The notes: generated by a model not told the origin, from the sequence alone. Numbered from the stretch's first letter, positions 1 through 9,883 are shown. The stretch is DNA of 64,000 nucleotides from Elusimicrobia bacterium HGW-Elusimicrobia-1 (GCA_002841695.1 PHAN01000012.1:1-64000); one strand, 5' to 3'. Program-made: numbers and translations.

Positions 1-48
1 ATAGTGATTAGTAAAAGCGTCTGTTCGGTCACAGTTGGACAGCAGAAA
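1..48. repeat. 48-bp dispersed repeat, copy 1 of 2
   Basis: The first 48 bases are identical to 21769-21816. The core carries GTGATTAGT, and the stretch after it (about 57-82) carries the roughly complementary ACCCACTAATCGC, so the whole 1-82 region forms an imperfect palindrome. The second copy ends inside the histidine kinase gene. The left edge may run past the window start. Confidence 0.85.
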
Positions 49-108
49 CGGACTAACCACTATTCACTACCCACTAATCGCTTTCTTTATTTTAAGGATG
101 CCTCCGCT

Positions 109-2262
109 ATGAATCATAATCAGTCGTCCCCGCAGGAACAGTCCGTCGAAAATCCGCTTGAAAAATACACAAGAGACCTGACTGACCTTGCGCGCAAGGA
201 AAAACTCGACCCTGTAATAGGCCGCGATTCCGAGATACGGCGCGTGATGCAGGTTCTTTCCCGCCGCACGAAAAATAATCCCGTTCTCATCGGCGAACCC
301 GGAGTCGGTAAAACCGCCATAGCCGAGGGGCTGGCGCGGCGCATCGCTTCGGGCGACATTCCCGAGTCGCTTAAAAATCGTCGCGTGCTGTCTCTGGATA
401 TGGGCGCGCTCATAGCCGGCGCCAAATACAGAGGCGAGTTCGAGGAGAGATTGAAAGCGGTTCTCAAAGCCGTGACTTCTTCCAACGGGGAGATAATACT
501 TTTCATCGACGAGATGCACACACTCGTGGGCGCGGGCGCGGCGGAAGGCGCCGTGGACGCGGCAAACATAATGAAGCCGATGCTTGCGCGCGGCGAGCTT
601 AAATGTATAGGCGCGACCACTCTTGACGAATACCGCAAACACATAGAAAAGGACGCGGCTTTGGAGCGCAGGTTTCAGCCCGTCGTAGTCGGGCAGCCCA
701 CCGTCGAGGATACAATAGCGATTTTGAGGGGGCTTAAAGAACGCTACGAAATACACCACGGCGTAAAAATAAAGGATTCGGCGCTCGTGGCCGCTTCCGC
801 GCTGTCCAACCGTTACATTTCCGACAGATTCCTGCCCGACAAGGCCATCGACCTGGTGGACGAGGCCGCCTCGCGCCTGAGAATAGAAATTGATTCAATG
901 CCGCTGGAGCTCGACGAACTCGAAAGAAAAATCCGCCAACTGGAAATAGAGCGGCAGGGGCTTATTAAGGAAAAATCCAAAACCGCCGATGTCGACGCCA
1001 AAATATCGCTACTGCGCAAGGAGCGCGACCGTCTGTCGGAGCACTGGCGCAAGGAAAAAGAAATAATCACCCGTCTTCGCTCGCTTAAAGAAGAAACCGA
1101 GCGGCTCAAAATCGAGGAACATCAAGCGGAACGCGCCGGCGATTTGGGCAAGGTCGCGGAACTGCGCTATGGAAAATCGCGCGACATCGGACAGCGTCTC
1201 GCCGAGGAAAACAATAAACTCGCCGCGCTTCAGGAAAAACTTAAGATGCTTAAAGAGGAAGTGGATGAAGAGGATATAGCCGAAGTCGTCGCCAAGTGGA
1301 CGGGTATTCCGGTATCCAAAATGCTGGAAACCGAATCGCAGAAGCTTTTGCGTATGGAAGAGTTTCTTAAGCGCCGCGTCGTCGGTCAGGACGAAGGCGT
1401 TGCCGCCGTTGCGGCGTCGGTGCGCCGCTCGCGTTCCGGGCTTTCCGACCCGAATCGTCCGATAGGGTCGTTTATTTTTCTGGGACCGACGGGTGTGGGT
1501 AAGACAGAATTGGCAAAATCGCTGGCGGAATTCCTGTTCAACGACGAGCGAAGCATAGTGCGGCTCGATATGTCGGAGTACATGGAAAAACATTCCGTAT
1601 CGCGGTTGATGGGCGCTCCCCCGGGCTATGTGGGTTACGAAGAAGGCGGCCAGCTCACGGAGGCGGTTCGCCGTCGGCCGTATTCGGTGGTATTGTTCGA
1701 TGAGATAGAAAAAGCCCATCCCGATGTTTTCAATTCGCTTTTGCAGATTCTCGACGACGGACGTCTTACCGACGGGCAGGGACGCACCGTGGATTTCAAG
1801 AACACCGTCATAATTATGACGTCCAACCTCGGCGCCGAAATTTATCAGAAGACCGAGACGCCTCTTCTGGAAATAATGGAAAAAGGTTTGAAGGACGAGT
1901 TAATGACGGCGCTCAGGGCGTTTTTCCGTCCGGAATTTTTGAATAGAATCGACGAGGTCGTGGTTTTCCGCAATCTGGCCAGAGAAAGCATAAAGCAAAT
2001 TGTGGATATTCAGATAGCGCAGGTCAACGCGCGGCTCTCGGAGAAAAAAATCGTCGTTTCGCTTGACGACAAATCAAAAGAATATCTGGCCGCCGCCGGA
2101 TTCGATCCGCATTTCGGGGCGCGTCCGCTTAAAAGAGCGATACAGCGGGAGATTGTCGATGTGTTGAGCGGCAAGCTTTTGGCAGGCGGGATAAAAGAAG
2201 GCGCGCGAGTATCCGTTACCGCGATTCCGAAAGGCGGCGGACTTAAGTTTAATGTGCCTTGA
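109..2262 (+). CDS. clpB: ClpB-type AAA+ disaggregase lacking the N-terminal domain
   Basis: ATP-dependent protein disaggregase that threads aggregated proteins through a hexameric ring, normally with DnaK. Two AAA+ modules are visible: Walker [10 protein letters not shown] near residue 65 and GPTGVGKTE near residue 455. Between them is a long coiled-coil middle domain (about residues 260-390), which marks ClpB rather than ClpA or ClpX. From the ATG at 109, preceded by AAGGA, the product is 717 residues against about 860 for full ClpB. It begins almost directly at the first AAA+ module ([15 protein letters not shown]), so the usual Clp N-terminal domain is absent. The frame stays open upstream to base 4 but runs through a repeat, so that stretch is not taken as coding. 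The length matches the N-truncated ClpB form that some bacteria make by internal initiation. Family call is very sure; the start is fairly sure. Confidence 0.93.
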   Translation: MNHNQSSPQEQSVENPLEKYTRDLTDLARKEKLDPVIGRDSEIRRVMQVLSRRTKNNPVLIGEPGVGKTAIAEGLARRIASGDIPESLKNRRVLSLDMGALIAGAKYRGEFEERLKAVLKAVTSSNGEIILFIDEMHTLVGAGAAEGAVDAANIMKPMLARGELKCIGATTLDEYRKHIEKDAALERRFQPVVVGQPTVEDTIAILRGLKERYEIHHGVKIKDSALVAASALSNRYISDRFLPDKAIDLVDEAASRLRIEIDSMPLELDELERKIRQLEIERQGLIKEKSKTADVDAKISLLRKERDRLSEHWRKEKEIITRLRSLKEETERLKIEEHQAERAGDLGKVAELRYGKSRDIGQRLAEENNKLAALQEKLKMLKEEVDEEDIAEVVAKWTGIPVSKMLETESQKLLRMEEFLKRRVVGQDEGVAAVAASVRRSRSGLSDPNRPIGSFIFLGPTGVGKTELAKSLAEFLFNDERSIVRLDMSEYMEKHSVSRLMGAPPGYVGYEEGGQLTEAVRRRPYSVVLFDEIEKAHPDVFNSLLQILDDGRLTDGQGRTVDFKNTVIIMTSNLGAEIYQKTETPLLEIMEKGLKDELMTALRAFFRPEFLNRIDEVVVFRNLARESIKQIVDIQIAQVNARLSEKKIVVSLDDKSKEYLAAAGFDPHFGARPLKRAIQREIVDVLSGKLLAGGIKEGARVSVTAIPKGGGLKFNVP

Positions 2263-2428
2263 AACCGTCGGAAGAAGTTGACCCCGCAGGGACAGGATTG
2301 AGTGTCCGTCATTGAGCGGGATTTCGCTAAGCTCAACGAGCCCTCCCCTGCGCGAGGATATTGTCTGTCATCAAGCGGAGGGCAAAACCTTTCATACGAT
2401 AGGTTGCCGACGGAGGGAGTGGTTAGAA
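2263..2428. other. intergenic gap with repeat fragments
   Basis: Convergent gap between clpB and glyS. It holds the motif AGCCCTCCCCTGCGCGAGGATA (split here as AGCCCTCCCC and GCGAGGATA) and CATCAAGCGGAGGGC, which resemble a stretch at about 62177-62213. No clear terminator hairpin with a T-run is visible. Confidence 0.4.
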
Positions 2429-4624
2429 TTAGGCGCCTTTTAACTCGGAGAAGTCGGCTATCAGGCGATAGTGTTCGACTATGCGGGACAGCAGAGCCAG
2501 TCGGTTGCCTCTGAGATTGGCCTCAGGCGCCATTACCATCACTTTATTAAAAAAGTTTTCCAGCGGAACGGCGAGTTTTGTAAGCAGTGTCAAAGCTTCG
2601 GGGTAATTTCTGGATTTTCGCAGTATCTCAAAATCGTTTAACAGCGATTCGACCGCGCCGGAAAGTTCTTTCTCCTCATCCTGAGCGAAGAGAGTTTCGT
2701 CTACGGCAAGAGTTTTTACGTCGGTTCCGGCCTTTTGCGCCTGTCTTATTATGTTGCCGGCCCGCTTCAGCGATACGGTTATCTGTTCAAAGGCCTTGTC
2801 GTTCTTTGCCGCGCCCAGCGCCTCCGCGCGGGCGGCCGCGTCGGGCACGTCGTCGAATCCGGCGGCTAAGGCAGCGCGTATTTCGTCAATCCCCCTCCCG
2901 CTTTCCTGAAAAATCGTTTCCAGCCGCAGTCGTATAAAATCCTTTATTTTCGCAAGTGTGCCGTCGATATCGGAGGATATTGTTTTTTTTGTCCGCTCAT
3001 CGGAGCTGTCCACCAGGCCGCGCAGCGCCTCGGCAAAAATTAAATTAAGCGGCAGAGATATATTTTTTTCAAGAAGAATTTTAAGCAGACCGGCTGCCGC
3101 GCGCCGGAGACCGTAGGGATCTTCCGAACCGGTGGGTATTATGCCTATGGCGAAATCGGCGGCGATGGTGTCTGCCCTGTCGGCTATGGCGACAATTGAT
3201 GCTTCCGCTCCGGAAGGAACCGTTCCGTCGCTGTCGGCGGCGGACGGGCGGTAGTGTTCCCGTATTATTGAAACCACAGTATCGTTTTCGCCGGCGTTTT
3301 TGGCGTAAATCGCGCCGGCTATTCCGCAGAGTTCGGGGTATTCAAATATAATTTCGCTCGTCAAATCCGCCTTTGCGAGTTCGGCGCCTCTTGCGGCGTT
3401 CTTTTTGGCGTCTTCTTTGAGTCCCGCGGCATCGGCGAATGAAACGGCGAGTTTCCGGACGCGCGCGGTTTTATCGGCCATACTGCCGAGGCGTTCGCGG
3501 AATGTGACACCGGAAAGTTTGGCCGCCATTGCGTCAGGGCTTAGTTTTAGATCGTTCTTATAAAAAAAGAGGGCGTCTTCAAGACGCGCGGTAAGCACTT
3601 TTTCATAGCCGGCCACTATTCTTTCCACGCCGGACGATATCCCGTTTTTAACCGCGACAAAGTTTTCGCTCAACGCGCCTTCTTTGGTCCTGAGCGCGAA
3701 GAATTTTTGCTTTTTCTTCATGCAGGTTATAAGTATTTCTTCCGGCAGGGCAAGATATTTCTTGTCGAATCGTCCCGCGAGCGCCGTGGGATATTCTACA
3801 AGCGAATTGACTTCGCTCACCAAATCTTCGTCGAAAAGCACGCGGGCCTTTACCGACATGGCGGCGGCTTCCAGCGCCCGTCTTAGCAGTTTTTCGCGTT
3901 CCCTATGGTCGGCCAGCACACAGGTATTTTTGAGCGCCTGTAAATATTTGGCGGTTCCCGAAACCGTTAATTTCTTTCCGAATCCCGGCCCCGGGCCGAA
4001 TGTTTTGGCGGAAGATTGGACTCCGCCCGCCGAAAATTTTACGATTTTCGAGCCGTACAGCGCGAGTATATTTCGTATGGGTCTGGCAAAACGGAATTTT
4101 GTCTCGTTCCATACCATTGATTTCGGGAATTTTATCGTCGAGATGATTCCCTGAAGGCCGTCGGAGAGTATTTTTTCGGTTTTGTCGCCGGGGATTTTTA
4201 TCTCAGCGGCGAAGTATTCTCCTTTGGCGAGTTTTTTAACGGATAATTTTTCGGGCGGCAGGCCGAGTTTGCGCGCAAATCCGATGGCCGGCGGCTTGAA
4301 CGAACCGTCTTCCGCGCGTCCCGCGGCGACGGCCGGCCCCGTGTATTCTTCGATTTTATCGTCGGCTTTCGGCGCGACTCCGCAAACCGTTACCGCGAGG
4401 CGGCGGGGAGTGTGATAATAGGCAACCTCGCCGTGCGGCACGTTTTTTTCGTCGAGCAGAGCGACGATTTTGGCGGCGAATTCCGCGGCGGCGGGTTCAA
4501 TGTAGGATGCGGGTAATTCTTCGCAGCCGATTTCGATTATTATGTCGGCGGGTTGCGCCGCGACTTTTTTTACGGGTGCCATAGGTTTTGGATTATAACA
4601 TTTTTTCGGTTTGTTTTCCATCAT
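2429..4624 (-). CDS. glyS: glycine--tRNA ligase beta subunit
   Basis: Beta subunit of the alpha2-beta2 glycyl-tRNA synthetase, which charges tRNA-Gly. The 731-residue length fits the family (about 690-720), with a slightly long N-terminus. Diagnostic stretches are IIEIGCEELPASYI near the start, the HTPRRLAV motif, the FRFARPIR region, and the HD-like segment with IADRADTIAADFAIG followed by IPTGSEDPYGLRRAA. A helical C-terminal anticodon-binding part follows. An internal ATG (MAPVKK, residue 16) could be the true start, because the first 15 residues are not conserved-looking. The catalytic alpha subunit gene glyQ, usually adjacent, is not within the window on either side. Confidence 0.95.
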   Translation of the reverse strand: MMENKPKKCYNPKPMAPVKKVAAQPADIIIEIGCEELPASYIEPAAAEFAAKIVALLDEKNVPHGEVAYYHTPRRLAVTVCGVAPKADDKIEEYTGPAVAAGRAEDGSFKPPAIGFARKLGLPPEKLSVKKLAKGEYFAAEIKIPGDKTEKILSDGLQGIISTIKFPKSMVWNETKFRFARPIRNILALYGSKIVKFSAGGVQSSAKTFGPGPGFGKKLTVSGTAKYLQALKNTCVLADHREREKLLRRALEAAAMSVKARVLFDEDLVSEVNSLVEYPTALAGRFDKKYLALPEEILITCMKKKQKFFALRTKEGALSENFVAVKNGISSGVERIVAGYEKVLTARLEDALFFYKNDLKLSPDAMAAKLSGVTFRERLGSMADKTARVRKLAVSFADAAGLKEDAKKNAARGAELAKADLTSEIIFEYPELCGIAGAIYAKNAGENDTVVSIIREHYRPSAADSDGTVPSGAEASIVAIADRADTIAADFAIGIIPTGSEDPYGLRRAAAGLLKILLEKNISLPLNLIFAEALRGLVDSSDERTKKTISSDIDGTLAKIKDFIRLRLETIFQESGRGIDEIRAALAAGFDDVPDAAARAEALGAAKNDKAFEQITVSLKRAGNIIRQAQKAGTDVKTLAVDETLFAQDEEKELSGAVESLLNDFEILRKSRNYPEALTLLTKLAVPLENFFNKVMVMAPEANLRGNRLALLSRIVEHYRLIADFSELKGA

Positions 4625-5004
4625 AATGTTGTTGACCCAAAATTATTAACTTGAGCCAATTGAAAAACCCCGTTATTTGTCATTCTGAGACCTTCGGCGA
4701 GCGTCATTCTGAGTCCTTCGGCGGTTGTCATTCTGAGCGTAGCGAAGAATCTCATAATGCCTCAGGATAAACTCCGCGAAGAATCTCGTCTTCCGACGAC
4801 CACCCTTCGGGTGGAGGCCATTCACGGATCCTGCCCTGAGCCAAAGCGAGACCCTTCCCCCGCATCAAGCGCGGGGTCAGGGTGACAAAAGTGAAGGGTT
4901 CGCTGGCGACATTTTGGACACTTTTTCAATTGACTCAATCTGCAACTTTTTTCTTGGCCGTTAAGTATGCCGGCGTCGAAAAATAAAATCTTTTGGGGAG
5001 GCAC
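4625..5004. repeat. non-coding gap with short tandem and dispersed repeats
   Basis: The 11-mer GTCATTCTGAG occurs three times at exact 24-base spacing (4679, 4703, 4727), followed by GCGTAGCGAAGAATCTC-like text and a second GAAGAATCTCG. Further on, CCCGCATCAAGCGCGGGGTC forms a hairpin near 4859. No gene is supported; small open frames here lack ribosome binding sites and conserved features. Confidence 0.6.
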
Positions 5005-5033
5005 TTGACAAGTCCAATAAAAAAATATATACT
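5005..5033 (+). promoter_or_regulatory. sigma70-type promoter of the Rrf2 regulator gene
   Basis: TTGACA at 5005-5010 and TATACT at 5028-5033 with an exact 17-base spacer. The -35 is a perfect consensus match. It lies about 93 bases upstream of the regulator start codon. Confidence 0.8.
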
Positions 5034-5058
5034 CTACCGAAACGATAGAGATAGTATA
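5028..5058. promoter_or_regulatory. inverted repeats over the -10 and start region, probable Rrf2 autoregulatory operator
   Basis: TATACT (5028-5033) mirrors AGTATA (5053-5058), and CTCTA (5032-5036) mirrors TAGAG (5046-5050). The position over the -10 and transcription start is what a repressor site would occupy. Assigning it to the adjacent Rrf2 protein is inference from position. Confidence 0.55.
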
Positions 5059-5125
5059 CAATAGAAATCTACGCCCGATAAACCAAAAAAATATAATTTG
5101 CGCGGCGACAATTCGGTATAAAAAA

Positions 5126-5572
5126 ATGAAACTGACATACAAAGGCGATTACGCTTTAAAAATTATTCTTGATCTTGCCCAGCATTACGACAAAGGCCTG
5201 TCGCGCGTAAAAGATATTTCAGAAAGGCAGGATATACCCAAAAAATATCTTGAACAAATCATCATCATTCTAAAAGGCGCGGGATACGTCAGAAGCCGCC
5301 GCGGCCCCGACGGAGGAATATCTCTGGCGAAGCCGCCGGAAAAAATCATGCTCGGCGAAATCATCCGTTTGACCGACGGCGCTACGTCTCCCATCACCTG
5401 TATAAGCAAAACGGAACCGTCGAAATGCAGGGATTTCGGCCGATGCTCGTTCGTGGATATGTGGCGCGACATTCGGGATTACACAAACAGCATAGTAGAC
5501 AACACAACATTTGCGGATATGGTCGAAAAATCCAAAAAAATATCCGTAAAGCATCCCGATTACAACATCTGA
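5126..5572 (+). CDS. Rrf2-family transcriptional regulator (IscR/CymR-like)
   Basis: Winged-helix DNA-binding regulator of 148 residues. The N-terminal winged helix includes MKLTYKGDYALKIILDLA and the recognition region IPKKYLEQIIIILKGAGYV, then the wing SRRGPDGGISLAKPP, all typical of Rrf2. Three cysteines follow in the pattern C-x8-C-x5-C (about residues 92-107), similar to the iron-sulfur ligands of IscR (C-x5-C-x5-C), but with a longer first gap. The gene sits directly upstream of metY, cysK, metX and metW. A role as a cysteine/methionine supply regulator, as CymR has in Bacillus, is therefore likely, although CymR lacks the three-cysteine cluster. The promoter carries inverted repeats suggesting autoregulation. 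Alternative: an IscR-type cluster sensor with no direct link to sulfur amino acids. Confidence 0.9.
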   Translation: MKLTYKGDYALKIILDLAQHYDKGLSRVKDISERQDIPKKYLEQIIIILKGAGYVRSRRGPDGGISLAKPPEKIMLGEIIRLTDGATSPITCISKTEPSKCRDFGRCSFVDMWRDIRDYTNSIVDNTTFADMVEKSKKISVKHPDYNI

Positions 5573-5585
5573 TTTTTTAAGAGCA

Positions 5586-5614
5586 TTGTATATAGTTCAG
5601 GTAGACAATATAAT
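5586..5614 (+). promoter_or_regulatory. probable promoter of metY
   Basis: TTGTAT at 5586-5591 and a perfect TATAAT at 5609-5614 with a 17-base spacer, 37 bases before the metY start. ATTGT (5585-5589) and ACAAT (5605-5609) form an inverted pair that brackets the spacer, a plausible regulator contact. Confidence 0.65.
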
Positions 5615-5650
5615 TATGCCGTAAAAACGGCGATTACAGGAGGCAGCAAA

Positions 5651-6955
5651 ATGTCGAACGAAAAAAAACAATTGAGTCCCGAAACTATACTATTGCACGG
5701 AGCGCAAACGCCGGATTCCGCCACCGGAGCCCGCGCGGTGCCTATTTATCAAACCACATCTTATCAGTTCCGCGATTCCGAGCACGCGGCCAATCTGTTC
5801 GCGCTTAAAGAGTTCGGCAATATCTATACGCGCATAATGAATCCCACCACCGATGTGTTTGAAAAGCGTATGGCTCTCTTGGACGGCGGCGTCGGCGCGT
5901 TGGCGGTTGCGTCGGGGCAGTCGGCCATAACGTTGGCAATTTTGAATCTTGCCCGCGCCGGCGACGAGATAGTGTCCGCCGACAACCTCTACGGCGGAAC
6001 GTACACTCTTTTTCATTACACGCTGCCGCGTCTGGGCATTACGGTGAAATTCGTGAAGTCGAACGATCTTGCCGCGCTGCGGTCGGCCATAACCCCAAAA
6101 ACGAAAGCGGTTTACGCCGAGTCGGTAGGAAATCCCAAACTCGACGTCGCCGACCTCGACGGTATTTCGCGCATTGCGCGCGAAGCGCGTCTTCCTTTTA
6201 TACTGGACAATACCGTATCGCCGTATCTGTTGCGGCCTTTTGACTACGGGGTCGATATCGCGGTTTACTCCGCCACCAAGTTTATAGGCGGCCACGGGAC
6301 TTCGATAGGCGGAGTTATCGTCGACGCGGGTAAGTTCGACTGGACTATAAAAGAAGACGGGAAATCCAAGTTTCCCACGATAGCCGACCCTGAGCCGAGC
6401 TATCACGGCATAAACTTCGTCGAGGCGCTCAAGCCGATGGGCAACATCGCTTACATTATCAAGGCGCGCGTGACTTTGCTGCGCGACCTCGGGCCTGCGC
6501 TCTCTCCGTTCAATTCATTTTTATTTTTGCAGGGACTTGAAACGCTTCATTTAAGAATGGTTCGCCATTCCGAGAATGCCGTCAAGGTTGCGGAGTATCT
6601 GCAAAAACATCCCAAGGTTGTCTGGGTAAATTACCCCGGCCTTAAAACAAGCCCGGAATACGAGCGCGTCAAAAAATATCTTCCGCGCGGAGCCGGCTCG
6701 ATAGTGGGTTTCGGCATAAAGGGAGGGCTTGCCGCCGGACGCAGGTTCATTGATTCGCTGCAACTTGTATCACATTTGGCTAATATCGGCGACGCCAAAA
6801 CGCTTGCCATTCACCCGGCGACTACGACACATCAGCAGTTGTCGGAAGATGAGCAGCGCGCTACCGGAGTAACGCCCGACTTTGTGCGGCTTTCCGTGGG
6901 ACTGGAAAATACCGACGACATAATAGCCGATATAGAGCAGGCGCTGGGACAATAG
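5651..6955 (+). CDS. metY: O-acetylhomoserine sulfhydrylase
   Basis: PLP-dependent enzyme of the Cys/Met metabolism family that converts O-acetylhomoserine plus sulfide to homocysteine (or plus methanethiol to methionine). Length 434 fits MetY (about 430) and exceeds cystathionine gamma-synthase (about 380). The PLP lysine lies in [16 protein letters not shown] near residue 209. The N-terminal [20 protein letters not shown] segment and C-terminal [16 protein letters not shown] are typical. A strong AGGAGG lies at 5637-5642. With metX supplying O-acetylhomoserine downstream and cysK between them, this is a direct-sulfhydrylation route. Transcription probably starts at its own promoter behind the Rrf2 gene. 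Confidence 0.94.
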   Translation: MSNEKKQLSPETILLHGAQTPDSATGARAVPIYQTTSYQFRDSEHAANLFALKEFGNIYTRIMNPTTDVFEKRMALLDGGVGALAVASGQSAITLAILNLARAGDEIVSADNLYGGTYTLFHYTLPRLGITVKFVKSNDLAALRSAITPKTKAVYAESVGNPKLDVADLDGISRIAREARLPFILDNTVSPYLLRPFDYGVDIAVYSATKFIGGHGTSIGGVIVDAGKFDWTIKEDGKSKFPTIADPEPSYHGINFVEALKPMGNIAYIIKARVTLLRDLGPALSPFNSFLFLQGLETLHLRMVRHSENAVKVAEYLQKHPKVVWVNYPGLKTSPEYERVKKYLPRGAGSIVGFGIKGGLAAGRRFIDSLQLVSHLANIGDAKTLAIHPATTTHQQLSEDEQRATGVTPDFVRLSVGLENTDDIIADIEQALGQ

Positions 6956-6961
6956 GTGGTA

Positions 6962-7038
6962 GTAGGGGCGAAAGATTTTTCGCCCCTGCCGGTGAAAAAT
7001 GTTCTGTTTGTAGGGGCGAAAGATTTTTCGCCCCTACA
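6962..7038. repeat. tandem pair of 28-bp perfect hairpins
   Basis: Two copies of a GTAGGGGCGAAA / GATT / TTTCGCCCCTAC hairpin, at 6962-6989 (one mismatch in the closing stem) and 7010-7037, separated by 20 bases. No long T-run follows, so these look like a dispersed palindromic repeat rather than classical terminators, though they could slow transcription between metY and cysK. Confidence 0.75.
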
Positions 7039-7083
7039 GGTAATTTTTATCATCCTCAACCCTGTCGTTAAATGGAGCTAATT

Positions 7084-8010
7084 ATGTTAAGAATATATGA
7101 TGATATAACGAAAACCGTAGGCAACACACCATTGGTAAGAATCAATCGCATCGCATCGGGCGCCGCAGCGACGGTTCTTGCCAAACTCGAATCTTTCAAT
7201 CCGTTGTCGAGCGTAAAAGACCGCATCGGAGTTTCGATGATAGACGACGCCGAACAAAGAGGAATTCTCAAAGAGGGCGCGGTCATAGTCGAGCCGACGA
7301 GCGGCAATACGGGCATAGCCCTGGCCTTCGTTGCGGCGGCAAGAGGGTATCGCCTGATACTTACCATGCCGGACACAATGAGCGTCGAACGTCGGCAGCT
7401 TCTTAAAATATTCGGCGCGGAACTTGTCCTGACCGAAGGTACCAAGGGTATGCGCGGAGCGGTTGAAAAAGCCGAGGAAATAGCGCGTTCGATTCCCGGG
7501 AGTTTTTTGCCGCAGCAGTTTAATAACAAGTCCAATCCCGCGATACACCGCGCGACGACGGCGGAAGAAATTTGGCGCGATACCGGCGGAGCCGTTGACA
7601 TTTTTGTTGCCGGCGTGGGCACGGGTGGAACGATAACGGGCGTGGGCGAGGGATTAAAAAAAAGAAAGCCCGGCGTGCGTATAGTGGCCGTGGAACCAAG
7701 CGATTCCGCCGTGCTTTCCGGCGAAAAGCCATGCCCGCATAAAATTCAGGGAATAGGAGCGGGCTTCGTTCCCGCAGCGCTTGATCTCTGCGTAGTGGAC
7801 GAGATATTCAAGGTAACCAACGAGGAATCGGGATCCTTCGCGCGTCGTTTGGCGCGCGAGGAAGGGATACTGGCCGGAATATCGTCGGGCGCGGCGCTTT
7901 ATGCCGCGGTGGAAGTAGCGCGTCGTCCCGAGAACGCCGGCAAAACAGTGGTGGTGTTGCTGCCGGATACCGGCGAAAGATATTTGTCGACGTGGCTGTT
8001 CGAGAAATAA
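7084..8010 (+). CDS. cysK: cysteine synthase (O-acetylserine sulfhydrylase)
   Basis: PLP enzyme that makes L-cysteine from O-acetylserine and sulfide. The PLP lysine is K45 in [11 protein letters not shown]; the substrate loop [10 protein letters not shown] and the phosphate-binding [12 protein letters not shown] are both intact. Length 308 fits CysK. The start is placed at 7084 because GGAG lies 7-11 bases before it; an in-frame ATG at 7072 would place the ribosome site inside the coding region. It lies in the sulfur cluster with the Rrf2 regulator. CysK and CysM cannot be separated with certainty by eye. Confidence 0.94.
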   Translation: MLRIYDDITKTVGNTPLVRINRIASGAAATVLAKLESFNPLSSVKDRIGVSMIDDAEQRGILKEGAVIVEPTSGNTGIALAFVAAARGYRLILTMPDTMSVERRQLLKIFGAELVLTEGTKGMRGAVEKAEEIARSIPGSFLPQQFNNKSNPAIHRATTAEEIWRDTGGAVDIFVAGVGTGGTITGVGEGLKKRKPGVRIVAVEPSDSAVLSGEKPCPHKIQGIGAGFVPAALDLCVVDEIFKVTNEESGSFARRLAREEGILAGISSGAALYAAVEVARRPENAGKTVVVLLPDTGERYLSTWLFEK

Positions 8011-8064
8011 AAAAAGATTTATTTTATATCCGGCTGCTTGCCTCTCCATTAAAGGGAGAATCCG

Positions 8065-9216
8065 ATGAAAGACGAAAGAAAAACGTCGTCCGGCGAAGGC
8101 CTCGGCATAGTCGAGACAAAATACTTTGCCTTTAACGGACTTGAACTGGAATTCGGCCAAAAACTCTCCGAAGTAACCATCGCTTACGAGACCTACGGGC
8201 GGCTTAACGAAAATAAATCCAACGCCGTGCTCATAGCGCACGCTTTGACCGGCGACGCGCACGCGGCCGGCTGTCACGAGGGCGACGAAAGGCCCGGATG
8301 GTGGGACGAAATGATAGGTCCCGGCAAGGCGTTCGACACGGACAAATACTTCGTAATCTGCTCGAATGTTCTGGGCGGATGCAGGGGAACCACCGGTCCG
8401 TCGTCGATAAATTCCGAAACCGGCAAACCTTACGGCGCTTCGTTCCCGACGATAACCATTAAGGACATGGTATCCGCGCAGCTTCGGCTGACGGAACATC
8501 TGGGGATAGCCAAACTTCTGTCCGTCGCCGGCGGCTCGATGGGCGGAATGCAGACGCTCGAATGGCTCTCGTCTCATCCGGACAGGGTGCGTTCGGCCAT
8601 TCCCATAGCCACTACGGCGAAGCATTCTCCTCAGCAGATAGCGTTTTCCGAAGTCGGCCGGCAGGCCGTAACGGCGGATCCCGACTGGCGGGGCGGGGAC
8701 TACTACGGCGTGTCTTTTCCGTCGAGAGGGCTTGCGGTGGCCCGCATGGTCGGACATATAACTTATATGTCCGACGCGTCCATGGCCGAAAAATTCGGCC
8801 GGCGCGTGAAGACATCGCGTCCGGGATTTAAATTCGAGCCGGATTTCGAGGTCGAGGGCTATCTTAAATATCGCGGAGAGAGTTTTGTAAAACGTTTCGA
8901 CGCCAACTCTTACCTCTATATAACCAAGGCGCTCGACTATTTTGATCCTGCCGGCGACCGGCCGCTCCACGAGGTCTTCAGCGGTCTTGCGGCCAAAGTT
9001 CTGGCCATATCGTTTAAGTCCGACTGGCTGTATCCGTCTTATCAGACGCAGGCGATAGTGCGGGCTCTTAAAATCGCCGGCGCCGACGTTACTTACTGCG
9101 AAATAGAATCCACGTACGGGCACGACGCGTTTCTTCTTGAGTTCAAGGAGGAAACCCGTCTTATAAAACATTTTCTGGAGCGCGTCCGGTCCGTGGGCGA
9201 ACTGACAAAGGAATAA
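8065..9216 (+). CDS. metX: homoserine O-acetyltransferase
   Basis: Alpha/beta-hydrolase-fold acyltransferase that activates homoserine with acetyl-CoA for methionine synthesis. The nucleophile elbow GGSMGGMQ is near residue 157, the catalytic aspartate lies in the SFKSDWLYP segment, and the histidine in YGHDAFLLE. Length 383 matches MetX. The N-terminal [24 protein letters not shown] is characteristic. A GGGAG ribosome site precedes the ATG. Only 2 bases separate it from metW, the usual metX-metW arrangement. Whether the acyl group is acetyl or succinyl cannot be proven by sequence alone, but the partner metY favours acetyl. Confidence 0.94.
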   Translation: MKDERKTSSGEGLGIVETKYFAFNGLELEFGQKLSEVTIAYETYGRLNENKSNAVLIAHALTGDAHAAGCHEGDERPGWWDEMIGPGKAFDTDKYFVICSNVLGGCRGTTGPSSINSETGKPYGASFPTITIKDMVSAQLRLTEHLGIAKLLSVAGGSMGGMQTLEWLSSHPDRVRSAIPIATTAKHSPQQIAFSEVGRQAVTADPDWRGGDYYGVSFPSRGLAVARMVGHITYMSDASMAEKFGRRVKTSRPGFKFEPDFEVEGYLKYRGESFVKRFDANSYLYITKALDYFDPAGDRPLHEVFSGLAAKVLAISFKSDWLYPSYQTQAIVRALKIAGADVTYCEIESTYGHDAFLLEFKEETRLIKHFLERVRSVGELTKE

Positions 9217-9218
9217 AT

Positions 9219-9833
9219 ATGACGAATACAAAAATAAATCCCGTTTACGACGCGGCTGTTTCGTGGGTGACCGAAAATTCGTCGGTGCTGGATTTGGGTT
9301 GCGGCGGCGGGGAATTATTGGAGCGCCTGTCGCGCGAAAAGCGCGCCAGGGTGACCGGAATCGAGATAGACGAGCAGGCGATATACAGTTGTGTGGCCAG
9401 AGGCCTGAGTGTTTTGCACGAGGATCTGGAGGCGGGTCTTAAGGACTTCGCGGATAAATCTTTCGATTACGTGATATTGCTCGACACATTCCAGCAGGTG
9501 CGTCGTCCCGCGGTGATTCTTGACGAAGCGCTGCGTGTCGGTAAAAAAGTCGTCGCCGGATTTCCGAATTTCGCAAATCTTAAATCGAGGATGCAGATAT
9601 TTCTGGGAGGACGGGCGCCGGTCACGCCCGCTCTGCCGTACAAATGGCACGACACGCCGAACCTGCATTTTTTAAGCGCGCTCGATTTTGAGGACTATAT
9701 CAAGGAAAAGAATATTACCGTCGAGAAAAGAGAATTTTTCACGGGCATACGCCGCGTGAGATACCTGCCTAATCTTTTCGGAGAGGAAGCCGTATATCTT
9801 TTGTCGGCAGGCAAACCCGAAAGAAACAAATAA
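9219..9833 (+). CDS. metW: methionine biosynthesis protein MetW
   Basis: SAM-dependent methyltransferase-fold protein of 204 residues, found next to metX in many bacteria and thought to assist homoserine acylation. Motif I is VLDLGCGGGELLERL. The VTGIEIDEQAIYSCVARGL and VILLDTFQQVRRP segments follow, then the MetW-typical PALPYKWHDTPNLHFLSALD. It starts 2 bases after metX stops, so translation is probably coupled. The precise biochemical activity of the family is not settled. Confidence 0.92.
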   Translation: MTNTKINPVYDAAVSWVTENSSVLDLGCGGGELLERLSREKRARVTGIEIDEQAIYSCVARGLSVLHEDLEAGLKDFADKSFDYVILLDTFQQVRRPAVILDEALRVGKKVVAGFPNFANLKSRMQIFLGGRAPVTPALPYKWHDTPNLHFLSALDFEDYIKEKNITVEKREFFTGIRRVRYLPNLFGEEAVYLLSAGKPERNK

Positions 9834-9883
9834 AGCGCCCGTCATCTTCCGGTTAATTTGTCGGAGCGCTTTCTATCCGGATA

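Noticed and set aside
4679-4800. CRISPR-like array
   Set aside because: Three 11-bp repeats with short, similar gaps and no cas genes; not CRISPR.
4822-5142. Minus-strand open frame in the glyS-Rrf2 gap
   Set aside because: Overlaps the Rrf2 promoter and repeats, with no family features.
5573-5650. SAM or T-box riboswitch upstream of metY
   Set aside because: Only 78 bases, mostly promoter; no conserved riboswitch core was seen.
7654-9231. Long minus-strand open frame opposite cysK/metX
   Set aside because: It is the mirror frame of clearly coding metX, lacks conserved motifs and a ribosome site; long antisense frames are expected with this codon usage.
9832-9874. Terminator between metW and the PC4-like gene
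   Set aside because: AAAGCGC and GCGCTTT are mirrored, but the loop is 27 bases or more; too weak to call.
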